64,000 bases of DNA from contig DATNNM010000011.1 of the NCBI GenBank assembly GCA_035601835.1, forward strand, positions 62,001 through 126,000. The letters run 5' to 3'. The position numbers and the translations under genes are program-made. Positions 45,974-55,413 of the stretch are shown piece after piece (within the stretch, counting starts at the first letter, position 1; every line of letters starts with the position of its first letter). Under the pieces are notes generated by a model. That model searched no databases and was not told where the DNA came from. It saw only the letters and a list, made by a program, of their open reading frames with translations. The stretch comes from Candidatus Tumulicola sp. (GTDB lineage: Bacteria > Vulcanimicrobiota > Vulcanimicrobiia > Eremiobacterales > Eremiobacteraceae).

Positions 45974-46571
45974 TTTTGACCTCGATCGGCTTCGTTGCAT
46001 GGTGTTTCGCCGCTTCTGCAGCGATGTTCGCCGCTTTGGCCGCGCCGTGAGCCGCGACCACCTCGGGTTTCGGCGACAAGATCATGAACATGTTGCGGCC
46101 TTCCAGCCGCGGTTCGCGCTCCACGATCGCGATCGGCGCGGTATCTTGCGCCATCTGATCCAGCAATTTACGTCCTTGCTGCGCGTACGAGATCTCTCGA
46201 CCTCGGAACATGATCGTCACTTTCACTTTGTCGCCGTCGTGGAGCAAGCGCTCGCAGGTGTGGAATTTGGTCGCGTAGTCGTGCTCCTCGATCTTCGGAC
46301 GGAGCTTGACTTCCCGCAGTTCCATCTTGTGCGCTTTCCTGCGCGTCTCGCGATCTTTTTTGTCCTGCTCGTACCGGAGTCTGCCGTAGTCGTCGAGCCT
46401 GCAAACGGGTGGTGAGGCCGTCGGCGAGACTTCGATCAGGTCGACCCCGCGCTCGCGGGCGAGCCGCAGCGCTTCGAAGGTCGCCATGATTCCGAGTTGG
46501 GTGCCGTCGTCCGCGATCACGCGGACTTGGGGAATGCGGATCTGCTCATTGACGCGTAGCGCTTTGCTAAT
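45966..46571 (-). CDS. infC: Translation initiation factor IF-3, apparent AUU start
   Basis: About 201 residues. Binds the 30S subunit and checks start codon/anticodon pairing. Family core: [58 protein letters not shown], and [11 protein letters not shown]. The conserved N-terminal strand [15 protein letters not shown] is in frame upstream of GTG 46520, and the only plausible initiator before an in-frame TGA is ATT at 46571. AUU is the classic infC start, which lets IF-3 repress its own translation. A C-terminal Ala-rich tail of about 25 residues extends the usual end. Confidence 0.95.
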   Translation of the reverse strand: MSKALRVNEQIRIPQVRVIADDGTQLGIMATFEALRLARERGVDLIEVSPTASPPVCRLDDYGRLRYEQDKKDRETRRKAHKMELREVKLRPKIEEHDYATKFHTCERLLHDGDKVKVTIMFRGREISYAQQGRKLLDQMAQDTAPIAIVEREPRLEGRNMFMILSPKPEVVAAHGAAKAANIAAEAAKHHATKPIEVKNA

Positions 46572-46627
46572 GGTACGAAATCGCGGTAGTCGTGTCCGGC
46601 CTCCTCATGACGTGCGGGCGACGCCAA

Positions 46628-46652
46628 CAAAAAAAGCCCGCTGATGCAGGGC
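46628..46652 (-). terminator. Attenuator in the infC leader
   Basis: Minus strand: AGCCC-T-GC hairpin with GCGGGCT, ATCA loop and a seven-T run, located between the infC promoter and infC. The upstream sequence CTACCCT (46748-46754) can pair with AGGGTAG (46652-46658), which overlaps the base of the terminator stem, giving an alternative fold. This is the architecture of L20/IF-3 leaders. Confidence 0.65.
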
Positions 46653-46770
46653 TACCCTCAAAGACAAATTGCGAACGGATTCGGTCGGTCTTTTAGAGCC
46701 TTCGTCTTGCGACCGGACTGGCAGCCGCATGGCGCCGTTCGGTGCGAAGGGTAGTCGCTAGTGCCCCCGG

Positions 46771-46800
46771 ATTATATCAGGCGTTCCTTCGCGCGGTCAA
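46771..46800 (-). promoter_or_regulatory. Promoter of the infC-rpmI-rplT operon
   Basis: Minus strand: -35 TTGACC (46795-46800), extended -10 TGA-TATAAT (-10 at 46771-46776), spacer 18 bp. Transcription would begin near 46764, giving a leader of about 190 bases that includes the attenuator. The divergent mutase gene starts at 46887, so the 315-bp gap holds two back-to-back leaders. Confidence 0.75.
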
Positions 46801-46886
46801 GGACGGTCTATCCTTGTCGCGCCCGAAACCCGACCGAAGGCGTGCCAAGCCCGCAGGGCGAAACGATAAGTCAGAGAGGACTGACT

Positions 46887-48581
46887 GTGGCTAAACTGAT
46901 CAACGGCGAGGGCAAGAGGGCTAAGAACGGGCCGGCGAAGGCCGCCGTGGGCAAGGCGGGCTGGCAAGCCGAGTTCGATAACGCCGCCAAACTGCCGGGC
47001 GCCACCGACCGGACTATCTCCGACCATCCGCTCAAGCCCATGTATCTGCCCGAAGACCTCGCGGGCATCGACTACGAGCGCGATCTGTCATACCCGGCGC
47101 AGTATCCCTACACCCGCGGCATCCATTCAACGATGTATCGCGGGCGCTTGTGGACGATGCGCCAATTCGCCGGGTTCGGCACCGCCAAGCAGACCAACGA
47201 ACGCTACAAGTTCTTGCTCGCACAAGGGCAGACCGGACTTTCGGTCGCGTTCGACATGCCCGCGCTCATGGGCTACGATTCCGATCATCCGCGGGCGCTC
47301 GGCGAAGTGGGCAAGTGCGGCGTGGCCATCGCGACGCTGCAAGACATGCAAGACCTCTTCGAGGGCATCGACCTCGGCAAGATCACGACCTCGATGACGA
47401 TCAACTGCACCGCGCCGGTGGCGCTGGCCATGTACATCGCGACCGCGGAAGCCCAAGGCGTGCCGCAAGAGAAACTCGGCGGCACCATGCAAGCCGATAT
47501 GCTCAAGGAATACATCGCGCAGAAGGAGTGGATCTATCCGCCCGAGCCCTCGATGCGCATCATCACCGACATGATCGGCTACTGCGCCAAGAACGTGCCG
47601 AAATGGAACACGATTTCGATCTCCGGCTATCACATCCGCGAAGCGGGCTCGACCGCCGCGCAGGAGCTCGCCTTCACGCTCGCCGACGGCTTCGCGTACG
47701 TCGAGGCGGGCATCAAAGCCGGTCTCGACATCGACGACTTTGCCCCGCGCCTTTCCTTTTTCTTCAACTCCCATTCCGACTTCTTCGAAGAGATCGCCAA
47801 GTTCCGCGCCGCGCGCCGCATTTGGGCGCGCCACATGCGCGAGCGATTCGGCGCCAAGAACCCGCGTTCGTGGATGATGCGTTTTCACACGCAGACGGCG
47901 GGTTGCTCAGCCACCGCGCAGCAGCCCGAGAACAATATCATGCGCACGGCTTTCCAAGCGCTTGCCGCGGTGCTCGGCGGGACGCAATCGCTGCACACGA
48001 ATTCGTTGGATGAAGTGCTCGCGTTGCCCACGGAGAAGAACGTGCAGCTCGCGCTGCGCACGCAGCAGGTCATCGCCTACGAAACGGGCGCCGGCAACGT
48101 CATCGATCCGCTCGGCGGGTCGTATTTCGTCGAACGCCTGACGAACGAGATTGAGGCGGCTGCGGAGGATTATTTCCGCCGCATCGACGCGCAAGGCGGC
48201 GTCATCCCGGCCATACACAACGGCTTCTTCCAGCGCGAGATCGCCGACGCATCGTACCGCTACCAGCGCGAGGTCGAGAACGGCGAGCGCATCGTGGTCG
48301 GCGTGAACGAGTTCGTGACCGAGGAAGAGTACCCGATCTCGCTTTTGAAGATCGATCGCGCCATAGAAGTCGAGCAATGCGAACGCGTCAAGGCGTACCG
48401 TGCAGCGCGCGACGGATCGAAGGTCGAGTCGGCGCTCGCAGCGTTCAAGCGCGCAGCCGAGACGGATGAGAACCTCATGCCCCATTATCTGCACTGCGTC
48501 AAGAGCAAAGCCACGCTCGGCGAGATCTCTGCGGCGCTCGAGCCCGTCTTCGGCCGTTACCGGGAGCCGGCGTTCATCTAA
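46887..48581 (+). CDS. Adenosylcobalamin-dependent acyl-CoA mutase, large subunit (ICM/HCM-like)
   Basis: 564 residues, TIM-barrel subunit of a B12 mutase. GTG 46887 has AGAGAGGA six bases upstream. Hallmarks: [55 protein letters not shown], and [19 protein letters not shown]. In methylmalonyl-CoA mutase an Arg (Arg207 in Propionibacterium) holds the carboxylate; here the aligned residue is Gln-212 ([10 protein letters not shown]). Isobutyryl- and 2-hydroxyisobutyryl-CoA mutases have Gln there. The Tyr89 region reads GIHSTM. So another branched acyl-CoA is likelier than methylmalonyl-CoA. The B12 domain is encoded next. Confidence 0.9.
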   Translation: MAKLINGEGKRAKNGPAKAAVGKAGWQAEFDNAAKLPGATDRTISDHPLKPMYLPEDLAGIDYERDLSYPAQYPYTRGIHSTMYRGRLWTMRQFAGFGTAKQTNERYKFLLAQGQTGLSVAFDMPALMGYDSDHPRALGEVGKCGVAIATLQDMQDLFEGIDLGKITTSMTINCTAPVALAMYIATAEAQGVPQEKLGGTMQADMLKEYIAQKEWIYPPEPSMRIITDMIGYCAKNVPKWNTISISGYHIREAGSTAAQELAFTLADGFAYVEAGIKAGLDIDDFAPRLSFFFNSHSDFFEEIAKFRAARRIWARHMRERFGAKNPRSWMMRFHTQTAGCSATAQQPENNIMRTAFQALAAVLGGTQSLHTNSLDEVLALPTEKNVQLALRTQQVIAYETGAGNVIDPLGGSYFVERLTNEIEAAAEDYFRRIDAQGGVIPAIHNGFFQREIADASYRYQREVENGERIVVGVNEFVTEEEYPISLLKIDRAIEVEQCERVKAYRAARDGSKVESALAAFKRAAETDENLMPHYLHCVKSKATLGEISAALEPVFGRYREPAFI

Positions 48582-48992
48582 ATGGCGCGACCGATCCGCA
48601 TTCTCGTCGCCAAAGCCGGACTCGACGGGCACGATCGCGGCGCGAAGGTCATCGCTCGCGCGCTGCGCGACGCCGGCTTTGAGGTGATCTACACCGGATT
48701 GCACCAGACGCCGGAGCAGGTCGTCGAAGCGGCCATCCAGGAGGACGTTGACGGCGTCGGCCTGTCGATTCTTTCCGGCGCGCATCTCACGCTGTTTCCG
48801 CGCATCAAGGAACTGCTCAGAGAGAACAAGGCTGACGACATCGTGCTCTTCGGGGGCGGCACGATTCCAGCCGAGGACATCAAACCGCTCTTGGATGCCG
48901 GCGTTGCGGCGGTGTTCACGCCAGGCACGCCCATCGCGCAAATCGTCGACTTCGTGCGCCGCGAATGCGGCAAGCGCGTCGCCGCATCGTAA
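48582..48992 (+). CDS. Acyl-CoA mutase small (cobalamin-binding) subunit
   Basis: 136 residues, B12-binding Rossmann-like domain. The base-off signature D-x-H-x-x-G is in [15 protein letters not shown], with [14 protein letters not shown] (S-x-L) and [10 protein letters not shown] (G-G) following. ATG begins directly after the large-subunit stop, so the two are made together and form the active mutase. Splitting of the two domains is usual in archaeal MCM, ICM and HCM. Confidence 0.95.
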   Translation: MARPIRILVAKAGLDGHDRGAKVIARALRDAGFEVIYTGLHQTPEQVVEAAIQEDVDGVGLSILSGAHLTLFPRIKELLRENKADDIVLFGGGTIPAEDIKPLLDAGVAAVFTPGTPIAQIVDFVRRECGKRVAAS

Positions 48993-49009
48993 CGGGAAAG
49001 CGATCCACT

Positions 49010-50452
49010 GTGGGGGTGCAACCCGTCCGGGTACGTTTCGCACCCAGTCCTACCGGTTATCTGCACGTCGGCGGCGCGCGCACGGCTCTGTTCAATTGGC
49101 TGCTGGCGCGTCATACCGGCGGCGTGTTCGTGCTGCGCGTAGAGGACACGGACTCCGCGCGCTATTCCGACGACTTCTACGAGGCGATCTTCCGCGCGCT
49201 TCGCTGGCTCAATCTCGATTGGGACGAAGGCCCTGATGTCGGCGGGCCGTATGGTCCCTATCGTCAGCGCGAGCGCGCAGACGAGCACCGCCTTGCCGCG
49301 CGAGAATTGTTGGCAAAAGGCGCCGCCTACGAATGTTTCTGCGATGCCAATGCGGCGGAGTGTCGCTGTTCCGCCTTGACCGCATCGGAAGTCGCCGCCA
49401 AACGATCCGCGGGCGTGTCGCCTGCGCTCCGCATGCGCGTGGATCCAAAGCGCGAAGTCCTCGTCCGCGATCTGATCCGCGGCGACGTCACCTTCCCGGC
49501 CGAAAGCATCGGCGATTTCGTCATCGTGAAGAACGACGGCGGCGCGCTCTACAACTTCGCGGCGGTCGTGGACGATCACGCCATGCAGATCAGCCACGTC
49601 ATCCGCGGCGACGAGCACCTGGCCAACACGCCCAAGCAGCTCCTGATGTACGAAGCCTTCGGCTGGACGCCGCCGCAGTTCGCGCACGTCCCGATCATCC
49701 TGAACGAGGAGCGCCGCAAACTCAGCAAGCGCGACGGCGCCACGTTCGTCAACGAATACGAAGAGGCGGGCTACCTCCCCGAGGCGCTCGTGAACTTCAT
49801 GGCGCTGCTGGGCTGGTCGCCAGGCGGCAATCGCGAGATCCTCACGCGGCATGAGATGATCGCGGAGTTCTCGCTTGACGGCGTGGTCAAGCATCCCGCT
49901 ATTTTCGATCGCGACAAACTGGCGTGGATGAACAAGGAGTATATGAAGGCGCTGGCCCCTGCGGATCTCGCAGCGCGCGTGCAGCGGATGCTGGAGTCGC
50001 GCACGCCGGCGCCGGACCGGATCGACAAGCCGCACGTCGAGCAGGTGACGGCGTTGCTGCAAGAGCGCGCGCGGACCATCGGCGAGATCATCGAACAGGG
50101 CGCGTATTTCTTCACGTCGGGGGCGATCGAACCGAGCGCGGAGGCGCTGGCCAAGCACTGCGCCGCGCCGGAAACGCTCGAGCGACTGCGCGAGGCGCGC
50201 GAAGCGTTGGCGGATGCGCCGGAATTCAGCGCTGCCGCAGTCGAGCATGCTATCCGTTCGCTTGCCGAGCGGCACGGCGTCAAAGCCGCTGTCTACATCC
50301 ACCCGCTGCGCGTGGCGGTGACCGGTCAACCGGTAAGTCCGGGCATCTTCGACGTCTGCCGCATCCTCGGCCGCGACGTCGTCCTCGCGCGCGTTGAGGC
50401 GCTCATCGCGCGCCTGGCGAGTCGCGCCCAAGCGGTGGGAGCAGAGCAGTGA
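49010..50452 (+). CDS. gltX: Glutamyl-tRNA synthetase
   Basis: 480 residues, class I. HIGH motif as GYLHVGGART near residue 17, KMSKS as KLSKRDG near 245, and zinc-like cysteines (CFCDANAAECRC) near 110. Charges tRNA-Glu, and in organisms without GlnRS also tRNA-Gln. GTG at 49010 with GGGAAAG upstream; a further GTG at 49016 and a longer frame from 48965 are alternatives. Overlaps glmU by 4 bp. Confidence 0.96.
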   Translation: MGVQPVRVRFAPSPTGYLHVGGARTALFNWLLARHTGGVFVLRVEDTDSARYSDDFYEAIFRALRWLNLDWDEGPDVGGPYGPYRQRERADEHRLAARELLAKGAAYECFCDANAAECRCSALTASEVAAKRSAGVSPALRMRVDPKREVLVRDLIRGDVTFPAESIGDFVIVKNDGGALYNFAAVVDDHAMQISHVIRGDEHLANTPKQLLMYEAFGWTPPQFAHVPIILNEERRKLSKRDGATFVNEYEEAGYLPEALVNFMALLGWSPGGNREILTRHEMIAEFSLDGVVKHPAIFDRDKLAWMNKEYMKALAPADLAARVQRMLESRTPAPDRIDKPHVEQVTALLQERARTIGEIIEQGAYFFTSGAIEPSAEALAKHCAAPETLERLREAREALADAPEFSAAAVEHAIRSLAERHGVKAAVYIHPLRVAVTGQPVSPGIFDVCRILGRDVVLARVEALIARLASRAQAVGAEQ

Positions 50453-51801
50453 GCGCGCGCCCGATCGCCGTGATCCTCGCTGCGGGCAAAGGAACGCGCA
50501 TGAAGAGCGCGCGGCCGAAGGTGCTGCATGACGTGTGCGGACGGACGATGTTCGAGCACGCGCTCGCTGTCACGCAAGCGGCGGGTGCCCGCGACATCAT
50601 CGCTGTCGTGGGTCCGGAGCTGTCCGAAGCCGTCGAAGTGTTGGGCGTGCGCACGGTCGTGCAAGAACCGCAAAACGGCACCGGTCACGCGGTGCAGCTC
50701 GCGATGAAAGCCGTCACAGGCGAAGCGCCGGTGCTGATCGTGAGCGCCGACATGCCGCTGCTGCCGGCGGCCCTTCTACGGTCCGTGATCCAAGCGCGCG
50801 ACAAAAAGGACGCCGCCGTCGCATTCGCCACGGCCCGCGTTTCGCCGCGTTCTGACTTCGGCCGCGTCGTGCGCCAGGGCGGGAAGGTCGCGCGCATCGT
50901 GGAGGTCGCCGACGCCTCTCCCGAAATCCGAGCCATCGATGAAGTCAACGCCGGCGTCTACTGCTTCGCACCCAAACGGTTGCGCGCGTATCTGAAGTCG
51001 CTTCGGGCGAACAACGTGCAGGGAGAACTGTACCTGACTGACTGCATCGGCGTGGCAGCCGCGGCCGGAGATACGATCGTCACCATCGCTTGCGGCTCGA
51101 GGCTCGACGTCATGGGCGTGAACACGCGCGTCGAGCTAGCCGCTGCCCGCAAGGCGATGCAAGGGCGCATCCTTAGAGAGCACATGCTCGCCGGCGTCAC
51201 CATCGTGGACCCCGCCTCGACCTATATCGATGTCGACGTCGCCATCCAGCCCGACACCACCATATTCCCGCAAACGTACCTGCGCGGTTCGACGCGCGTT
51301 GGGCGCGGCGCAGTGCTGGGGCCGGGCACGACCATCGTGAATTCCGAGATCGGCGATGGCGCCGAGGTCCTCAACTCCGTCGTTCGCGAGAGCACGGTCG
51401 GCGCCGGTGTGACGGTGGGACCCTTCGCGCACCTGCGCGGCGGCTCGGCGGTGGAAGCGGGCGCGCACATCGGCAATTTCGTCGAACTCAAGAACACGAA
51501 GATGGGGCGCGGCACCAAAGCCGGCCATCTCACGTATCTCGGCGATGCGGAACTGGGAGAAGGCGTCAACGTCGGCGCCGGCACGATCACCTGCAACTAC
51601 GACGGCCGGCGCAAACACAAGACCAAAATCGGGTCCGGTGCATTTATCGGATCGAATTCTTCGCTGGTGGCGCCCGTGGAGGTCGGCGAGGGCGCGATGA
51701 CCGGCGCGGGCTCGGTCGTCAACCGCGATGTGCCCGCGGGCGAACGGGTCGCAGGCAACCCGGCCAAACCACTGCCGAAAAAAGACCAAAAGGTCCCTTA
51801 A
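50449..51801 (+). CDS. glmU: Bifunctional N-acetylglucosamine-1-P uridyltransferase / glucosamine-1-P acetyltransferase
   Basis: 450 residues. Makes UDP-GlcNAc for peptidoglycan and lipopolysaccharide. N-terminal pyrophosphorylase has AAGKGTRMKSARPKVLH near residue 9 and PQNGTGHAVQ near 75; the left-handed beta-helix acetyltransferase domain begins near 240 and contains GAHIGNFVELKNTKMGRGTK and NYDGRRKHKTKIGSGAFIGS. GTG start overlaps gltX stop. Its TAA lies inside a 16-bp perfect palindrome. Confidence 0.97.
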   Translation: MSARPIAVILAAGKGTRMKSARPKVLHDVCGRTMFEHALAVTQAAGARDIIAVVGPELSEAVEVLGVRTVVQEPQNGTGHAVQLAMKAVTGEAPVLIVSADMPLLPAALLRSVIQARDKKDAAVAFATARVSPRSDFGRVVRQGGKVARIVEVADASPEIRAIDEVNAGVYCFAPKRLRAYLKSLRANNVQGELYLTDCIGVAAAAGDTIVTIACGSRLDVMGVNTRVELAAARKAMQGRILREHMLAGVTIVDPASTYIDVDVAIQPDTTIFPQTYLRGSTRVGRGAVLGPGTTIVNSEIGDGAEVLNSVVRESTVGAGVTVGPFAHLRGGSAVEAGAHIGNFVELKNTKMGRGTKAGHLTYLGDAELGEGVNVGAGTITCNYDGRRKHKTKIGSGAFIGSNSSLVAPVEVGEGAMTGAGSVVNRDVPAGERVAGNPAKPLPKKDQKVP

Positions 51802-51812
51802 GACGTCTTAAG
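51797..51812. promoter_or_regulatory. 16-bp perfect palindrome upstream of the TonB receptor
   Basis: CTTAAGACGTCTTAAG is its own reverse complement and includes the glmU stop codon. It lies 49 bp before the receptor gene, where an operator or mRNA hairpin would act. No T run follows, so it is not a clear terminator. Confidence 0.4.
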
Positions 51813-51860
51813 AATACGTCGCCAGCGTATCGCCGCTCGAGCTGACAGGGGGACTCCTCA

Positions 51861-54800
51861 ATGCAAGGCATCCGTCGCAGTCTTTCGGCATTGGTTTTCG
51901 CGAGCGGCCTGCTCGCGTTTGCGTTTGGGCCGGCGCTCGCCGGCACGACCGGCTCGATCAGCGGCAGGATCTACGACAGCGCCAGCAGCGCGCCGATAGC
52001 GGACGCGAAGGTGAGCGCGGTTTCCGCGTCACAGTCGGGGACCGCGCAGACCAACGCGACCGGAAACTACGTGTTCGTCTCGCTCGCGCCAGACACATAC
52101 GTCCTCAGCGTGGAGAAACCGGGCTACACCACGGCCACGCAAAGCGGCGTCACGGTGCTCGCCGACCAAACCCAAAGCATTTCGGTCGCGCTGGTCAAGG
52201 CGCTCACCACGATCGGAACAGTCGTCGTCCGCGCGACCAGCGATCTCGTCAAACCCGGCACGACGAGCGACGTCTATTCCATCAACTCCTCCGCAGCGCT
52301 GGCGGCGACGCCGCTCGGCGGCCCGGGCAACCTGAACCAAGCCTACGCCGCGATGGTCTCGGTGCCGGGCGTCAACTTGCCGCAGGCCCAGCAAGGCTGG
52401 TATCAGACGGCCTACATCCGGGGCGGCGACCAAGATCAGATCGGTTGGGAGTTCGACGGCATTCCGGTCAACCGGTCGTATGACAACGCCCCCATGACGT
52501 TTCTGTCCAACCTCGGCCAACAAGAGCTGCAGGTCTACACGGGCGGCACGCTTGCCACGTCCGATGCCTCGAGCATTTCGGGCTACGTGAACCAGATCGT
52601 CAAGCGCGGTTCATACCCGGGTTCCAACGCGGTGACCTTGGGCATCGGTTGGCCCTCGTTGTACAACAAGGGCACGATCGAGATCAGCGGAGCGACGCCC
52701 AGCAACAAGCTCAGCTATTACGTGGCGACGCTGGCGACCAGCACCGGCTACCGCTATATCAACCAGACCAATGGCGCGGGTGCCGCAGGTTACTTCTATC
52801 CTCTGAACTGCTGCGGCACTAATTCGGGGATCTGGGATGGCAGCGGGGGAGCGACATGGAGCGCCGCGCCCGGCCAATCGTATGGCTTTGCGCAGACGCA
52901 GGATCGCGAAACGATCGCCAACTTTCATTGGAGACTCGGGCACGGCAACGGCTCCCAGTCCGACGATTTGCAGTTGCTGGTTCTGGGAGCCTTGCTGAGC
53001 GGCACGTACAACAGCTCGATCAACGACTTGGGCGGACCGACGGCTGTGTACGCGACGAACGGCGGCAGTCCGATCCCCTGGCAAGACGGCTTTGTGTACA
53101 CCGGCCAGCTGTTCGCGCCGTTCAGCGCCGCCGGCGTGACCTACTACGCGTTCCCGAGCAGCCAGCACGGCGTTCCGTCGGCGTCGGCTTCGTGCTACCC
53201 GGAGTGCACGTCGCTCCCGCTCGAGATCCGCGACAGCAACGTCAACGACGTCAACATCTACAAGTTGGGCTGGCAGCATAACATATCGAACAACGCTTAC
53301 TTCCGCATCTTCGGATTCGGCATCTACTCGGGCTGGTACATCTACGGTCCGCTGTCGTCGTTCTTGCCGTTCGGCGCTGAGATCAGCGACTACGAGAACA
53401 TCATGCATCAGTATGGCGGCGCCGCACAATACGCCAACCAGTTCAACGATCACAACCTGTTGACGCTCGGGGCATATTACTCGCGAGGCCGATCGACGCG
53501 TTACTCCAACACCGGCGGCTTCCCGCCGTGCTCCGCGGACTGCAGCTCGTCCTCGGGCCAAGCCTCGTTCATCACCAATCTCGTGGACTCAGGCGGCAAC
53601 TGCTACGACAGCACAGGAGCGCAAAACACCTGCTTCAGCACCGCGAACCGCGGCCGCTTCCCAGGGTTGGGTGCGGGCCCGATGCCTTACGCTGCGATTG
53701 GCAGCGCGTTGGCCGCCAACGCCCAGTGGCTCACCACGGCCGCCGGGTATCATGCGAACCTCAACGATGTCAAGCCGACCTTCACCGCGTTGTCGGTCAA
53801 CGACGCCTGGAAACCCAACGATCGACTCACGTTCAACATCGGCGTTCGCGGCGAGAGCTACGCGGTTCAGTATCCCGATCTGACGGTCGGTGCACGCGCG
53901 TTTTGGTTTGCCGCGTACAATCGCGAGTTCTGTTTCGGCCCCGGCCTGCTGGCTCCGGTCAACCGCGGCTACACCGCAGGCGTGCTCAACCCGTGTCCGC
54001 CGGCCACTGCGCCGGTCAGCCTGACGAATCCATCGGGCGGAGGCAGCTTCTCGCACACGGTGGTCCAGCCGCGCTTCGGCGTGACGCTGCAGGCCAATCC
54101 TGACAACGTCCTGCGATTCTCAGCCGGCTTGTATGCCCGGCCCGCGAGCACGCGCGAGGCGTCGTGGAACACCGTAGAACCCAACTTGCCGGTGCTGCTC
54201 GGCGCCGACTTTTTGCAATACGGCTTCAGCACGCCCGAGCATGACGTCCGGCCCGACCGGTCGACGAACTTCGATCTGTCGTGGGAGCACCACTTCCCCG
54301 GAACGCTCAAATCGTTCAAGCTCACGCCGTTCTATCGCAGCACGCAAGACCAGTTGCAGCAGCTCATCGTCAACCCGCTGACGGGCTTGTTCGCGAGTTT
54401 CAATGCCGGCCATCAGATCTCGAGCGGCGTCGAGTTCGCGTTCAACGCCGGCGATTTCGACCGCAACGGCTTTGCGGCCAAGCTCGCGTACACGTACACG
54501 CGCAGCCGCATCCAATACCAGAACTTCGCCAACGGCCGCAACGTCATCGACAACCTCAATACGTATCTGCAGAAGTACAACGGTTTCACGTCGGCCTGCG
54601 CCGCTTCCACGAGCCCGCAGTGCACCGGCAACGGCATCGCGAGCGCCAATGCGGCGCCGTGCTTCAGCGCGACCACCAACGCCCCGCTCGGGGCGTGCGG
54701 TGCCGGTGACGTGGTCAACCCGTATTTCAGCCAGATGCCGCAGCCGCTGTTCGACCGCAACGGCTGGTACTCGACGTACGACCTGATCCCGGCGCCCTTC

Positions 54801-55376
54801 GCGGGGGGCAATGGCTTCGAAACGCCGAGCGTCGCCTCGCTCATCCTCAACTTCAAGCACGACAAGTGGAGCTTCGCGCCCAGCCTCGCGTACAGCTCCG
54901 GTGCGAAATACGGCTCGCCGTTGGTATGGCCGGGCTACGATCCATCCGCGTGCGTCAGCGGCACCAACGCGACGTGCAGCGCAGCCGACCGATCCGGCTT
55001 TGGCGGCAACATCCTCATCCCAGACGTCTACACCGGCAAGTTTGACAACTTCGGGGACTTCAACGAACCGTCGCGCATCACGGTCAACGCCCAGATCACG
55101 CTGCGCGCGACCGACCGCGCTAGCTATACGTTGACGCTGACCAATCTCGTCGATACCTGCCATCAGCGCGGCTATGCTTGGGATTACCCGAACATCTGCG
55201 TCTACTCGACGCTGCCCTCGAGCATTTTGCCGCCGGTCGGCAACTTCGCTCCGACGGCGAGCGCGCCGGCGCCGCTGCGCTTCCCATATGCGATGTGGCT
55301 GAACAACAACAACACCGGCTTCGTCGGCACGACCTTGCCGTTCCAAGCCGCGTTCGAGGCTCGTTTCAAGATCTAG
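51861..55376 (+). CDS. TonB-dependent outer-membrane receptor with carboxypeptidase-like N-terminal domain
   Basis: 1171 residues. Signal peptide (residues 1-27, VFASGLLAFAFGPALAG). A CarboxypepD-regulatory-like beta-sandwich (about 30-120: GSISGRIYDSASSAPIADAK, GNYVFVSLAPDTYVLSV) precedes a plug domain (about 130-255, ending 'SGYVNQIVKRG'), then a 22-strand-type barrel ending in an aromatic/aliphatic C-terminus (EARFKI). It imports a ligand, unknown here, with TonB/ExbBD energy. Paired cysteines occur in predicted outer loops (CCGTNSG, CYPECTS, CSADCSSS). Its presence shows an outer membrane. Start ATG 51861 with AGGGGGA upstream. Confidence 0.93.
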   Translation: MQGIRRSLSALVFASGLLAFAFGPALAGTTGSISGRIYDSASSAPIADAKVSAVSASQSGTAQTNATGNYVFVSLAPDTYVLSVEKPGYTTATQSGVTVLADQTQSISVALVKALTTIGTVVVRATSDLVKPGTTSDVYSINSSAALAATPLGGPGNLNQAYAAMVSVPGVNLPQAQQGWYQTAYIRGGDQDQIGWEFDGIPVNRSYDNAPMTFLSNLGQQELQVYTGGTLATSDASSISGYVNQIVKRGSYPGSNAVTLGIGWPSLYNKGTIEISGATPSNKLSYYVATLATSTGYRYINQTNGAGAAGYFYPLNCCGTNSGIWDGSGGATWSAAPGQSYGFAQTQDRETIANFHWRLGHGNGSQSDDLQLLVLGALLSGTYNSSINDLGGPTAVYATNGGSPIPWQDGFVYTGQLFAPFSAAGVTYYAFPSSQHGVPSASASCYPECTSLPLEIRDSNVNDVNIYKLGWQHNISNNAYFRIFGFGIYSGWYIYGPLSSFLPFGAEISDYENIMHQYGGAAQYANQFNDHNLLTLGAYYSRGRSTRYSNTGGFPPCSADCSSSSGQASFITNLVDSGGNCYDSTGAQNTCFSTANRGRFPGLGAGPMPYAAIGSALAANAQWLTTAAGYHANLNDVKPTFTALSVNDAWKPNDRLTFNIGVRGESYAVQYPDLTVGARAFWFAAYNREFCFGPGLLAPVNRGYTAGVLNPCPPATAPVSLTNPSGGGSFSHTVVQPRFGVTLQANPDNVLRFSAGLYARPASTREASWNTVEPNLPVLLGADFLQYGFSTPEHDVRPDRSTNFDLSWEHHFPGTLKSFKLTPFYRSTQDQLQQLIVNPLTGLFASFNAGHQISSGVEFAFNAGDFDRNGFAAKLAYTYTRSRIQYQNFANGRNVIDNLNTYLQKYNGFTSACAASTSPQCTGNGIASANAAPCFSATTNAPLGACGAGDVVNPYFSQMPQPLFDRNGWYSTYDLIPAPFAGGNGFETPSVASLILNFKHDKWSFAPSLAYSSGAKYGSPLVWPGYDPSACVSGTNATCSAADRSGFGGNILIPDVYTGKFDNFGDFNEPSRITVNAQITLRATDRASYTLTLTNLVDTCHQRGYAWDYPNICVYSTLPSSILPPVGNFAPTASAPAPLRFPYAMWLNNNNTGFVGTTLPFQAAFEARFKI

Positions 55377-55413
55377 CCCGGGACATCCGCACTTTCCGGC
55401 AGCTCAGAAAAGT

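Noticed and set aside
48689-50431. 580-residue minus-strand ORF opposite gltX and the mutase small subunit
   Set aside because: Crosses two unrelated real genes, no ribosome site and no motif; antisense shadow.
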